Shown piece by piece: positions 16,886 through 24,922 of a DNA stretch of 30,235 nucleotides. A program made the position numbers and the translations under genes. Under the pieces are notes generated by a model. The model searched no databases. It was given only the letters and a program-made list of their open reading frames with translations, and was not told the origin of the DNA. Each line of letters begins with the position of its first letter. Positions within the stretch are counted from its first letter, which is position 1. This stretch comes from JBBQHM01 sp038323965 (GTDB lineage: Bacteria > Verrucomicrobiota > Verrucomicrobiia > Chthoniobacterales > UBA10450). The stretch lies in the NCBI GenBank assembly GCA_038323965.1, contig JBBQHM010000015.1:1-30235 (forward strand), read 5' to 3'.

Positions 16886-17683
16886 TTATCGCGTGATAAT
16901 TTCGCCATCCAGGCGCGTGGTGATGTCGTTAATTTTCTTCACCGACTCCTGGGTGATCGGTGCGGAGGTTGTGCCGATAAGCGGCCGCACCTGTCCCAGC
17001 GCTCCCTGGATGCTCAGAATGATGGGCATGTTGTATTCCGGCATCGCTTGCAGGCGCTCCTGGAAATAAGCGAGCAAATCCGGTTGATGCAGAAGTTCCG
17101 CGCCATCAGCGGAGAAGCGCTGGGCAACGACCGAGGTGAGCACCTGCGTGCCGCGTAACCAGCCGCCGAGGCTCACCAGCTGCGAAAGTTTCTCGTCGTG
17201 CACTTCGTTCATCGCCGTTTGCACGCTGTTCTGGGTGCGATCTAATTCCTGGCGAACACTCGCCCACTTCCGTTTATCAGCCGCTTCGATAATTGCCTTG
17301 GCATGTGGCGTAATGGAATTTCCAACTCCAATTCCGCGCGCCAACGTTAGAACGCGTTGACCGATGTCTTTTACCGCCGGGGCGTCTTCCGCCTGCACTG
17401 CGATAAAGCCATCTGCGATTACCGTGCCGAGCAGCAGCGCGATCCTCGGACGCTCCGTAAAATTGGACCCCTTGTTGCCGCGAACGAAATCCTTCCAGTT
17501 TACCGGGCCGAGTTTGTTCAATGCCCCGAACACTTCGTTAGGTAGTGGAACGACCACGTCCTCCACGCGTCGTGAAAGCTGTTTGACGTCGATGTGCGAG
17601 GGCGCTTCGGTCGCACTGGCACCGAGGCACGTCACCAGCGCCGCCGCGCCTGCCAATGTTAGGAGTTTAGGTATTCGGATCAT
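16886..17683 (-). CDS. Exported hypothetical protein, mostly helical
   Basis: A 265-residue protein that I do not recognise. From the ATG at 17683 it begins with a short basic segment (MIRIPK) and a hydrophobic core (LLTLAGAAALVTCLGASA), a signal peptide probably cut near ASA-TEA. The Cys in TCLGAS is not in a convincing lipobox. A second ATG at 17710 would add nine residues. The mature part is predominantly helical by composition: an N-terminal segment (VKQLSRRVEDVVVPLPNEVF), a middle part rich in Ala, Asp and Lys, and a C-terminal amphipathic region. No catalytic motif stands out. The 147-residue exported protein follows after one base, so they form a pair. A possible promoter lies just upstream. 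Confidence 0.7.
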   Translation of the reverse strand: MIRIPKLLTLAGAAALVTCLGASATEAPSHIDVKQLSRRVEDVVVPLPNEVFGALNKLGPVNWKDFVRGNKGSNFTERPRIALLLGTVIADGFIAVQAEDAPAVKDIGQRVLTLARGIGVGNSITPHAKAIIEAADKRKWASVRQELDRTQNSVQTAMNEVHDEKLSQLVSLGGWLRGTQVLTSVVAQRFSADGAELLHQPDLLAYFQERLQAMPEYNMPIILSIQGALGQVRPLIGTTSAPITQESVKKINDITTRLDGEIITR

Positions 17684-17732
17684 TGGAAGCTTCGACTGTT
17701 GATTTCGCATTGGTATTCAGGAACTAATGACG

Positions 17733-17761
17733 AATCTAGCGACAACCGTGCACCCGCACAA
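17733..17761 (-). promoter_or_regulatory. Candidate sigma70-like promoter for the exported-protein pair
   Basis: On the minus strand TTGTGC (17756-17761) and TAGATT (17733-17738) are separated by exactly 17 bases, placing a start of transcription near 17726, some 16-45 bases before the two possible ATGs. The boxes match the consensus in only three and four of six positions, so this is a position-supported guess. Confidence 0.3.
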
Positions 17762-17838
17762 ATTGATAGCTACCGCATTTTGAGACTGATTCGCACTAAA
17801 CCCTACCCGTGGCGGCATCGACCTTAAGGCAATCCTCC

Positions 17839-18822
17839 ATGAATTCCGCTCGTATCGATGAAATCCTGCGCGTTGCAGCAGGCAAACGGCTGCTCGTGAT
17901 CGGCGACTTGATGCTGGACGAATTTGTCTGGGGCAACGTCGGACGCATCTCCCCCGAGGCTCCCGTTCCCGTTGTCGAAGTCACTGGAGAATCGTTCTAC
18001 CCGGGCGGCGCGGCGAACGTTGCGCGAAACCTGCGTGAATTCGTTGCGTCGGTCGCAGTGGTGGGCGGAATCGGGCAGGATCGAAATGGAGCGCACCTGC
18101 GCGAATTGCTCGCCGCTGAGAAAATCGATATTTCCGGGTTGATCGAGACGCCGGGAGTCACCACCACGGTCAAAACGCGTATCATTGCGAGGCATCAACA
18201 GGTTGTCCGTGTCGATCGCGAAAAGATATCAGAACCGGATGCGTCCCAAATTAAACACGCAATCAGTTTAGTGCGCGATGCGATAGCCAATACCGATGCG
18301 ATTATCTTCGAAGATTACGGCAAAGGATTTCTGGCAGATAAAATCGTCAGCGAAATCTGCGCGAGCGCGCGCGAGGCGGGAAAGATCGTGGTGGCCGATC
18401 CGAATCCGCGGCATCCCATCGCATGGCGCGGGCTGACCGCGGTGAAGCCAAACCGAAGCGAAGCCTTCCATGCGGCCGGAATTCCGGTCGACGATTCGGA
18501 TGAATCCTTGCTCCGGGTTGGCGCAAAGCTCCTGGCGCAATGGGAAACGGAAGTCGTCCTCATCACTCTCGGCGAACAAGGCATGATGTTATTCCAGCGC
18601 GGACAAGATGCGCATCATGTTCCCACTCGCGCTCGGCAGGTGTTTGATGTCTCGGGTGCGGGCGATACCGCGATTGCGCTGTTCACGGCGTCGCTGACAG
18701 CGGGCGCTTCCGCGATTGAAGCGGCGGAAATCGCCAACCATGCGAGCGCTGTGGTCGTGGGAAAACTTGGAACGGCCACGGTCTCTCCGAGCGAACTGCG
18801 CCGCAGTTTTCAGGATGGCTGA
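17839..18822 (+). CDS. rfaE1: D-glycero-beta-D-manno-heptose-7-phosphate kinase (RfaE1/HldA type)
   Basis: A 327-residue PfkB-family sugar kinase that phosphorylates heptose-7-phosphate at C1 on the way to ADP-heptose for the LPS inner core. The N-terminus shows VIGDLMLDEFVWGNVGRISP, the substrate-loop segment FYPGGAANVARNLREF, and near the end the ATP/anion-hole motif DVSGAGDTAIALF. Only the kinase half of E. coli HldE is present; the nucleotidyltransferase half (RfaE2) must be elsewhere. The ATG at 17839 is chosen over an in-frame GTG at 17809 because homology begins with ARIDEILRV. An AAGG lies about 12 bases upstream. The gene overlaps gmhB by 8 bases and leads a run of four LPS/CTP genes. 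The gap before it (17762-17838) shows no confident promoter. Confidence 0.92.
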   Translation: MNSARIDEILRVAAGKRLLVIGDLMLDEFVWGNVGRISPEAPVPVVEVTGESFYPGGAANVARNLREFVASVAVVGGIGQDRNGAHLRELLAAEKIDISGLIETPGVTTTVKTRIIARHQQVVRVDREKISEPDASQIKHAISLVRDAIANTDAIIFEDYGKGFLADKIVSEICASAREAGKIVVADPNPRHPIAWRGLTAVKPNRSEAFHAAGIPVDDSDESLLRVGAKLLAQWETEVVLITLGEQGMMLFQRGQDAHHVPTRARQVFDVSGAGDTAIALFTASLTAGASAIEAAEIANHASAVVVGKLGTATVSPSELRRSFQDG

Positions 18823-19372
18823 GACGAAAACAGCGGCGGTCTTTTTTGACCGCGACGGGACCATTATGCACGATGTGAACTACTGCGCCGACCCTGCGCA
18901 GGTTCAGGTGTTCCCGAACGTGGCCGCTTCCTTGCGCCGACTAAAGGATGAGGGCTTCAAGCTAATTATGATCACGAATCAAAGCGGCATTGGGCGCGGC
19001 TATTTCACGCGTGCACAATACGACACAGTGCACGCCGAAACGCTGCGTCAGATCGGTGAGCCACTGATCGACGCGACCTACGTCTGCCCCGATCCGCCCG
19101 GCGTGGAATCGAAATGTCGGAAGCCGGCGCCCGGGATGGTCCTCGAGGGCGCTCGCGAACACAACGTTGACCTGACCCGATCGATTTTCATTGGCGACAA
19201 GGAGATCGATGTGCATTGCGGACACAACGCAGGGATCAAAGCCATCCGGGTGCAGACGGGATTCGAGACCAACACGGCCGACAGCTCGGCGGACTGGATT
19301 GCGAAGAATTTCGCTGAAGCCACGGACATCATCCTGACGAAATTCGCGATACAGAAAACGGATCGAGCGTGA
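18815..19372 (+). CDS. gmhB: D-glycero-beta-D-manno-heptose 1,7-bisphosphate 7-phosphatase, HAD family
   Basis: A 185-residue HAD-IIIA phosphatase acting right after RfaE1 in ADP-heptose synthesis. Motif I is FFDRDGTIMHD with the nucleophile and acid Asp pair. Motif II is MITNQSGIGRG, motif III is the Lys in CRKPAPGM, and motif IV is FIGDKEIDVHCG. The ATG at 18815 (MAETKT) overlaps the rfaE1 stop by 8 bases; the frame opens further upstream only through rfaE1. The usual zinc loop of GmhB (Cys-x-His ... Cys-x-Cys) is incomplete. The sequence has CPDPPGVESKCRKP, with only two cysteines and Asp where His is expected. Histidinol-phosphate phosphatase of the same subfamily is the main alternative; the rfaE1 neighbour favours GmhB. 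Confidence 0.9.
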   Translation: MAETKTAAVFFDRDGTIMHDVNYCADPAQVQVFPNVAASLRRLKDEGFKLIMITNQSGIGRGYFTRAQYDTVHAETLRQIGEPLIDATYVCPDPPGVESKCRKPAPGMVLEGAREHNVDLTRSIFIGDKEIDVHCGHNAGIKAIRVQTGFETNTADSSADWIAKNFAEATDIILTKFAIQKTDRA

Positions 19373-20124
19373 GTAAGACGGTTGCAATTATCCCGGCTCG
19401 GTGGGGGTCCACACGTTTTCCGGGCAAGCCGCTTCACCGCATTGCTGGCAAAGAGCTTCTCCGACGCGTCTGGGAGCGTTGTGGCAAAGCTCGTTCGATC
19501 GACTCGGTCGTCATTGCGACTGATGACATGCGCATTGCCGACGCCGCGTTTTCGTGGGGCGCGGAAGTTTCATTAACTTCGCCAAAACATCGCAGCGGAA
19601 CCGATCGCATTGCGGAGGTCGCTGCCAGGGCAAAGGAATTTGCGTTCATCGTCAACGTGCAAGGCGATGAACCGCTCGTCGAACCGCGCACGATTGATCG
19701 CCTCGTCGCGAAGCTTCGCTCGGACCATGCCGTGCAGATCGTGACTGCCGCACATCCGTTCGCGAAATTGGCCGACGTTGAGTCGCCCAACCAGGTCAAG
19801 GTGGTCATCGATGCAAACGGACGAGCCCTGTATTTTTCGCGAGCAGCGATTCCGTTCGTGCGGGGAAGTGCGACTCCTGCCCGTTTTCTGCGGCATCAAG
19901 GCATCTACGGATTTCGCCGGGACGCTCTTTTGCAATTTGTGAAGTGGAAGCCGTCGCCTCTCGAGCTCGCGGAATCCCTCGAGCAATTGCGAGCGTTAGA
20001 GAATGGTGTAACTCTTCATGTGCTCGTCACGAAACAAGGTTCGGCTGGAATCGACACGCCGGCAGACGCCGCGGAGCTTGAGAAAATTCTCGCTCGCGCA
20101 AAACGGAAATCCGCTCGCCGATGA
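19369..20124 (+). CDS. kdsB: 3-deoxy-manno-octulosonate cytidylyltransferase (CMP-KDO synthetase)
   Basis: A 251-residue enzyme that activates KDO with CTP for addition to lipid A. Diagnostic segments are VAIIPARWGSTRFPGKPL at the N-terminus, VVIATDDMRI, FIVNVQGDEPLVEP and ALYFSRAAIPFVR, followed by FLRHQGIYGFRRDAL and PSPLELAESLEQLR. Length is normal. It starts with GTG inside a GTGA overlap with the gmhB stop and overlaps the pyrG ATG in the same manner. It thus sits in the middle of a translationally coupled chain. Its cosubstrate CTP is the product of the following gene, a logical pairing. Confidence 0.95.
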   Translation: MSKTVAIIPARWGSTRFPGKPLHRIAGKELLRRVWERCGKARSIDSVVIATDDMRIADAAFSWGAEVSLTSPKHRSGTDRIAEVAARAKEFAFIVNVQGDEPLVEPRTIDRLVAKLRSDHAVQIVTAAHPFAKLADVESPNQVKVVIDANGRALYFSRAAIPFVRGSATPARFLRHQGIYGFRRDALLQFVKWKPSPLELAESLEQLRALENGVTLHVLVTKQGSAGIDTPADAAELEKILARAKRKSARR

Positions 20125-21719
20125 AATACATTTTCGTCACAGGCGGCGTCGTTAGTTCCCTCGGGAAAGGTCTCGCCGCGGCTGCGCTCGGAACGCTCCT
20201 CGAACTTCGCGGGATGCGCATCGTCCTCCAGAAATTTGACCCTTATCTAAACGTCGATCCCGGCACGATGAACCCGTTTCAACACGGCGAAGTCTACGTC
20301 TTGAACGACGGCGCCGAGACCGATCTCGACCTTGGGCATTACGAGCGATTCACGAACTGCATTCTCTCGCGGCACAACAATCTCACCAGCGGCCAGGTCT
20401 ACGAATCCGTCATCGAAAAGGAACGCCGCGGTGATTATCTCGGCAAAACCGTGCAAGTAATTCCGCATGTGACTGATGCGATCAAAGCCCGCATTCGCGA
20501 AATCTCTGACGAATCAAAGTACGATGTCGTGATCACGGAAGTTGGCGGCACGACCGGCGACATTGAAGGCCTTCCATTCCTCGAAGCCATCCGGCAATTC
20601 ATCCTCGAAGTCGGCGCGGAAAACGTAGTGAACATCCACGTCACGCTCGTTCCGTACATCCGGGCGGCGCGGGAACTGAAAACGAAACCGACACAGCAAA
20701 GCATTGCGAAATTGCGCGAGATCGGCATTCAGCCGCAAGTGCTGCTATGTCGGACCGAGCATCATCTTGACGCTGAGATTCGGCAGAAGCTCTCGATGTT
20801 CTGCAACGTCGTCCCCGAAGCTGTCATCGAAGCTGGCGACGTCGCTCACACCATTTACGAAGTGCCGCTCATGCTGCATGACGAAGGCGTTGATGCGCTG
20901 ATTTGTAAATTACTCCACGTCGAAACGCCGCCACCCGATTTGACGCATTGGCGCGGCTTTGTCGAACGCATCGTCAATCCGAAGAAGCGGGTGAAGATCG
21001 CAGTTGTCGGCAAATACATTGATTTGCAGGACGCCTACAAGTCGATCTACGAATCGCTCACGCACGCAGCGGCCAGTCAGGATTGTGGGATCGATCTGAA
21101 ACTTATCGATGCCGAGACGTTCGAAGGCGGAGTCGACGGACAACTCAAGGATGTCGCCGGCGTTCTAATTCCGGGAGGATTTGGCGAGCGCGGCGTTGAA
21201 GGAAAGATCCAGGCAGCCCGGTTCGCGCGCGAGAATAAAGTTCCCTATCTCGGGCTTTGTCTCGGCATGCAGGTCGCGACGATCGAGTTCGCACGCAATG
21301 TCTGCGGTCTGGAAAAAGCGAATAGCACCGAGTTCGATGATAAATCGCCGGACCCGGTGATCTGTCTGCTCGAAGACCAACGCGATGTCCGGAACAAAGG
21401 CGCGAGCATGCGCCTGGGCACATGGCCGACGAAGATCGGGCACGGCACGCTCGCGGAAAAAATTTACGGAAGTAACAACGCCCTTGAGCGGCATCGCCAT
21501 CGGTATGAATTCAACATGAAATACCGCGACCGAATGAAGGAGAAGGGATTCGAAATCTCTGGCACTTCACCGGATGGATCGCTTGCCGAGTTGGTGGAAC
21601 TTCGCGATCATCCCTACTTCGTGGCCTGCCAGTATCATCCGGAATTCCAGAGCAAACCGAATAAGCCGCATCCTCTTTTTGAAGGATTCATTCAGGCGGC
21701 GCTCGCACATTCGAATTAG
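20121..21719 (+). CDS. pyrG: CTP synthase
   Basis: A 532-residue enzyme that aminates UTP to CTP using glutamine. The N-terminal synthetase domain starts MKYIFVTGGVVSSLGKGL and continues with LQKFDPYLNVDPGTMNPFQH, HYERFT and TEVGGTTGDIE. The C-terminal class I glutamine amidotransferase shows PGGFGERG, the nucleophile elbow LGLCLGMQ with Cys380, and the His/Glu pair in YHPEFQSKP. Length is near the family norm of about 535-545. The ATG overlaps the kdsB stop by 4 bases. The stop TAG (21717-21719) overlaps the stop of the convergent Sua5-type gene. Confidence 0.97.
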   Translation: MKYIFVTGGVVSSLGKGLAAAALGTLLELRGMRIVLQKFDPYLNVDPGTMNPFQHGEVYVLNDGAETDLDLGHYERFTNCILSRHNNLTSGQVYESVIEKERRGDYLGKTVQVIPHVTDAIKARIREISDESKYDVVITEVGGTTGDIEGLPFLEAIRQFILEVGAENVVNIHVTLVPYIRAARELKTKPTQQSIAKLREIGIQPQVLLCRTEHHLDAEIRQKLSMFCNVVPEAVIEAGDVAHTIYEVPLMLHDEGVDALICKLLHVETPPPDLTHWRGFVERIVNPKKRVKIAVVGKYIDLQDAYKSIYESLTHAAASQDCGIDLKLIDAETFEGGVDGQLKDVAGVLIPGGFGERGVEGKIQAARFARENKVPYLGLCLGMQVATIEFARNVCGLEKANSTEFDDKSPDPVICLLEDQRDVRNKGASMRLGTWPTKIGHGTLAEKIYGSNNALERHRHRYEFNMKYRDRMKEKGFEISGTSPDGSLAELVELRDHPYFVACQYHPEFQSKPNKPHPLFEGFIQAALAHSN

Positions 21720-22702
21720 GATGCGGCCCGTCGCAGGCGATCATTGATCGCCGCGCCCATCCCCTCCTCCGGCACAAGTTCAGCGACGATCAGGTCGAGA
21801 TTCGCCGAATCGAGTTCGCGCATCATGTGGAAAAGATTTGTCGCCGCTCCGCGCAAATCCCCCGTCGCGCTGAGTTCCTGCGTTGCAGAAAACGCGTCTG
21901 CGGTCTCGCGAATTCTTAGTGCCAATGCGCCGACTCGAGATCCGGCGGGGATCCTAAAATCTGCCAAGTTGTCGACCACCAGGAATTTCGTTTTAGGCGC
22001 GTAGTGTGACGAAAGTTGGCCGGGCGCAATAACCGGTGAGTCGCTGTCTGCAATTGAAACTTGGCCAAACTTTTTGAGCGCTTCGGAAGTGATTGGGCCG
22101 CGTCGAAGAATTTCAATGTTGCTGCCGACGACGCGGACGATCGTCGACTCCAAGCCATGATTGGTCCGACCGCCATCGACGATTAACGGAATGCGCCCCC
22201 CGAGTTCATCCCTCACGTGTTGAGCTGATGTCGGGCTGATTCGCCCAAAGCGATTTGCGCTCGGTGCTGCGAGCGGTTTTCCAAAGGCCTGGACGATTTC
22301 GCTGAAGATAGGATGCGCGCTACTCCTCACCGCGACTGTTTCTAATCCGGCAGTCACTAAATCCGGGACCGTCGGTATTTTCGGCAGCACGAGCGTGAGC
22401 GGCCCGGGCCAGAACTCAGCGATCAACGCTGCCACGGTTTTGAGATCTTCGGGGAGAACCGTCGCAACATCCCCCAGTGCGTCGGCGGAATGAAGATGAA
22501 CGATCAGTGGATCGAAGCGCGGTCGTTCCTTCGCCTCAAATATTTTAGCGACGGCTTCGGAATTCAAAGCGTCGGCGGCAAGGCCATAAACCGTCTCGGT
22601 CGGTAGCGCGACTATTTCTCCAGCCTGTAGTAATTCAACCGCGTCGCGGACCGCGGTGTGTCGCCGCTCGGGCGACAACGTTGCTGCGATTTTAGTTCGC
22701 AC
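21716..22702 (-). CDS. tsaC: L-threonylcarbamoyladenylate synthase, long Sua5-type
   Basis: A 328-residue protein. The N-terminal YrdC/TsaC domain makes threonylcarbamoyl-AMP for the t6A37 modification of tRNA. Its motifs are GEIVALPTETVYGLAADA, KERPRFDPLIVHL, FWPGPLTLVLP, LAAPSANRFGRISPT and IVDGGRTNHGLESTIV. The linker SSHYAPKTK and a C-terminal Sua5 domain follow, so this is the long form. The frame is open upstream to 22897, but the upstream part is antiframe to purK and lacks homology. GTG at 22702 or 22711 is the likely start, giving an 11- or 20-base overlap with the purK end. No ATG is available before the conserved region. It is probably cotranscribed with purE-purK. Confidence 0.9.
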   Translation of the reverse strand: MRTKIAATLSPERRHTAVRDAVELLQAGEIVALPTETVYGLAADALNSEAVAKIFEAKERPRFDPLIVHLHSADALGDVATVLPEDLKTVAALIAEFWPGPLTLVLPKIPTVPDLVTAGLETVAVRSSAHPIFSEIVQAFGKPLAAPSANRFGRISPTSAQHVRDELGGRIPLIVDGGRTNHGLESTIVRVVGSNIEILRRGPITSEALKKFGQVSIADSDSPVIAPGQLSSHYAPKTKFLVVDNLADFRIPAGSRVGALALRIRETADAFSATQELSATGDLRGAATNLFHMMRELDSANLDLIVAELVPEEGMGAAINDRLRRAAS

Positions 22703-23843
22703 TTTCCGCACTAGCCAAACTATCGCGTGCGCGTTGCACGTGCTTCGCTGCCGCTTCGCACGTATCGGCGACCGCGGTGAGGTGTCCCATCTTGCGACGC
22801 GGCCGCGCTTCAGTTTTCCCGTAAAGGTGCAAGTGCACGTTTGGTTCCGCGAGCGCAGCGGCCCAGTTCGGCTCACCCGATTGCCAAACATCGCCAAGTA
22901 GATTGGACATGGCTGACGGCTTCAGCAATTCCACCGATCCGAGCGGCAATCCGCACACCGCGCGCAGATGTTGTTCGAACTGGCTCGTGGCGCAGCCTTC
23001 GATCGACCAGTGCCCGGAATTGTGTGGCCGCGGCGCGAGCTCATTGACCAGCAGTTCGCCGCTTTTCTCCACGAACATCTCTACCGCCAGTATCCCAACT
23101 AATTCCAACTTCTCCGCGATGGATTCCGCGAGTTCTGCAGCTCGCTTTTCCAGGGAAGTCGCGATGCGTGCCGGCACGATCGTAATATCGAGGATGTGGT
23201 TCTTATGAATGTTCTCGGCGATTGGAAACGTGCGCATGTTCCCGTCCGAATCCCGCGCCACAATCGCCGAGACTTCGCATGCGAAATCAATCGCCTGTTC
23301 CAGGACTAGATTGTCACCGGACCGCGCGTCCCAGATTTCCTCGATATCGACGCGCGCTGAAATCGATTGCTGACCTTTGCCGTCGTATCCCCACGCCGCT
23401 GTCTTTAAAATCGAAGGCCTTTCAATTTGCTCGAGCGCAGCCGCAAGTTCACCAGCACTGTTAACAGGTCGAAACGGCGCCACCGGAAATCCGCTGTCAC
23501 GCAGGAATGTTTTTTCACGTAACCGATGTTGCGCGATGTGCAAAACGGCGCCGGCCGGATGCACATCGATTTCGCGCGCGCACCACTCGATCGTTTCGAC
23601 CGGAATATTTTCGAACTCAAACGTAAGCACATGAACGCTGCGGGCGAAGCGTCGAATGGCGTTCTCGTCTGCGTAAGCGGCGATGGTGACGAAATCTGCG
23701 ACCTGACCCGTCGGGCTGTTTTCCTCGGGCGTGAAAACATGGATTCGATAACCCATTCGGCGCGCCGCGATCGTAAACATTCGACCGAGCTGGCCGCCGC
23801 CCATCACTCCGATGGTAGCGCCCGGCAGCACCGGTCCCGTCAT
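22692..23843 (-). CDS. purK: 5-(carboxyamino)imidazole ribonucleotide synthase
   Basis: A 383-residue ATP-grasp enzyme that carboxylates AIR with bicarbonate and ATP in purine synthesis. The N-terminus is GVMGGGQLGRMFTIAARRMG. ATP-grasp segments are ILKTAAWGYDGKGQQ, LVLEQAIDFACEVSAIVARD and the metal-binding NELAPRPHNSGHWSIEGC. Length is normal. It starts with ATG in an ATGA overlap with the purE stop and overlaps the following Sua5-type gene. PurE and PurK act sequentially, so coupling is expected. Confidence 0.95.
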   Translation of the reverse strand: MTGPVLPGATIGVMGGGQLGRMFTIAARRMGYRIHVFTPEENSPTGQVADFVTIAAYADENAIRRFARSVHVLTFEFENIPVETIEWCAREIDVHPAGAVLHIAQHRLREKTFLRDSGFPVAPFRPVNSAGELAAALEQIERPSILKTAAWGYDGKGQQSISARVDIEEIWDARSGDNLVLEQAIDFACEVSAIVARDSDGNMRTFPIAENIHKNHILDITIVPARIATSLEKRAAELAESIAEKLELVGILAVEMFVEKSGELLVNELAPRPHNSGHWSIEGCATSQFEQHLRAVCGLPLGSVELLKPSAMSNLLGDVWQSGEPNWAAALAEPNVHLHLYGKTEARPRRKMGHLTAVADTCEAAAKHVQRARDSLASAESAN

Positions 23844-24337
23844 GATGGAAGCTTTTGCGCGAGGACGGTGTCCGTCTGTTTCTGGCGAAATGCCTGCAGT
23901 TTTCCGCGAACTGAAGCGTCTGATAACCCAATGATACTGGCCGCGAAAAGTGCGGCGTTTTTTGCGCCTGCTTCGCCAATCGCGAACGTCGCGACCGGAA
24001 TCCCGGCCGGCATTTGCACGATCGACAAGAGTGAATCAAGTCCCTGCAACGCGCGTGACTGCACCGGGACCCCGAGAACCGGGAGATGTGTCTGGGCGGC
24101 GATCATACCCGGCAGATGCGCGGCTCCGCCTGCCCCCGCAATAATTACCTGCACGCCGAGGTCGGCCGCGTCCCGCGAAAATTGCGCCATCAAGTCGGGC
24201 GTCCGATGCGCGGAGACAACACGTCGCTCTGCCTGGATTCCCAGTTCTTCCAGCATCTCCGCAGCGTGACGCATCGTCTCCCAGTCCGATTCGCTGCCCA
24301 TCACCACCGCGACCTGCGCTTTAGTTACGTCCGGCAT
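23840..24337 (-). CDS. purE: N5-carboxyaminoimidazole ribonucleotide mutase (class I PurE)
   Basis: A 165-residue mutase that moves the carboxyl group of N5-CAIR to C4. It has VVMGSESDWETM (phosphate loop), VVSAHRTPDLM with the catalytic His, IAGAGGAAHLPGM, and LLSIVQMPAGIPVATFAIG. The presence of purK next door indicates the class I, N5-CAIR mutase activity rather than the class II carboxylase. It is the first gene of the purE-purK-tsaC run, starting at an ATG 75 bases from divergent aroK. No Shine-Dalgarno or clear promoter box is visible in the gap 24338-24412. Confidence 0.95.
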   Translation of the reverse strand: MPDVTKAQVAVVMGSESDWETMRHAAEMLEELGIQAERRVVSAHRTPDLMAQFSRDAADLGVQVIIAGAGGAAHLPGMIAAQTHLPVLGVPVQSRALQGLDSLLSIVQMPAGIPVATFAIGEAGAKNAALFAASIIGLSDASVRGKLQAFRQKQTDTVLAQKLPS

Positions 24338-24412
24338 TGAGATAAGGAGTTTCCCAGCGGAGCCCGCTTGTAAAGGCGTTTCGCGCAGCGTGCTCCTGCG
24401 TCATAGTCCCAA

Positions 24413-24922
24413 ATGCGGTCCCTGCAGCACTCTGTTGTTCTCGTCGGCTTCATGGGAGCCGGCAAGACGACCGTCGCTAAATGCCTCGGGACGTTGATCG
24501 GATGTGACGTCATCGACGTGGACGCTCTCATCGCAGAGCGTGCCGGAAAAGCGATCGCCGAGATCTTTCGCGACCACGGTGAAAACGAATTCCGAAAACA
24601 GGAGACCGCCGCAATCGACGGGCTCGCGCCGTTACATCCGCAGATTATCGATCCAGGCGGCGGCGCGGTCTTACGGAATGCGGATTCATTGAAAAAACTC
24701 GGCGGAATCATTTGGCTCCGGGGGTCGGAGAAAGAACTTTGGGCGCGTGTCGAAGGTGCCGAGAATCGCCCGTTACTCGACGCCGAGAATCCGCGCGCCG
24801 TCTTTTCCCAGCGCTTCGCCGAGAGGGAAGCCATCTATCGGGCGATCGCCAAATACGTCATCGATGTCGATGGCAAATCACCCGAGGCAATCGCATTGGA
24901 AGTCTTCGCCGCGATTTCATGA
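24413..24922 (+). CDS. aroK: Shikimate kinase
   Basis: A 169-residue P-loop kinase that phosphorylates shikimate in aromatic amino-acid synthesis. The Walker A is GFMGAGKTTVAK at residues 12-23. The DVDALIAERAGKAIAEIF segment carries the shikimate-binding Asp. ENEFRKQET, DPGGGAVLR, the lid region ENRPLLD and the later Arg in RAIAKYVIDV complete the family pattern. Length is typical. It starts at an ATG without a visible ribosome site and overlaps queG by ATGA. No other shikimate-pathway gene is in the window. Confidence 0.94.
   Translation: MRSLQHSVVLVGFMGAGKTTVAKCLGTLIGCDVIDVDALIAERAGKAIAEIFRDHGENEFRKQETAAIDGLAPLHPQIIDPGGGAVLRNADSLKKLGGIIWLRGSEKELWARVEGAENRPLLDAENPRAVFSQRFAEREAIYRAIAKYVIDVDGKSPEAIALEVFAAIS

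Noticed and set aside
21721..22897. 393-residue reading of the Sua5-type gene
   Set aside because: The first 60 or so residues overlap purK on the same strand in another frame and do not resemble the family.
23526..24269. A 247-codon plus-strand open frame
   Set aside because: It is antisense to purK and purE, both of which are unambiguous, and its composition is typical of a shadow frame.
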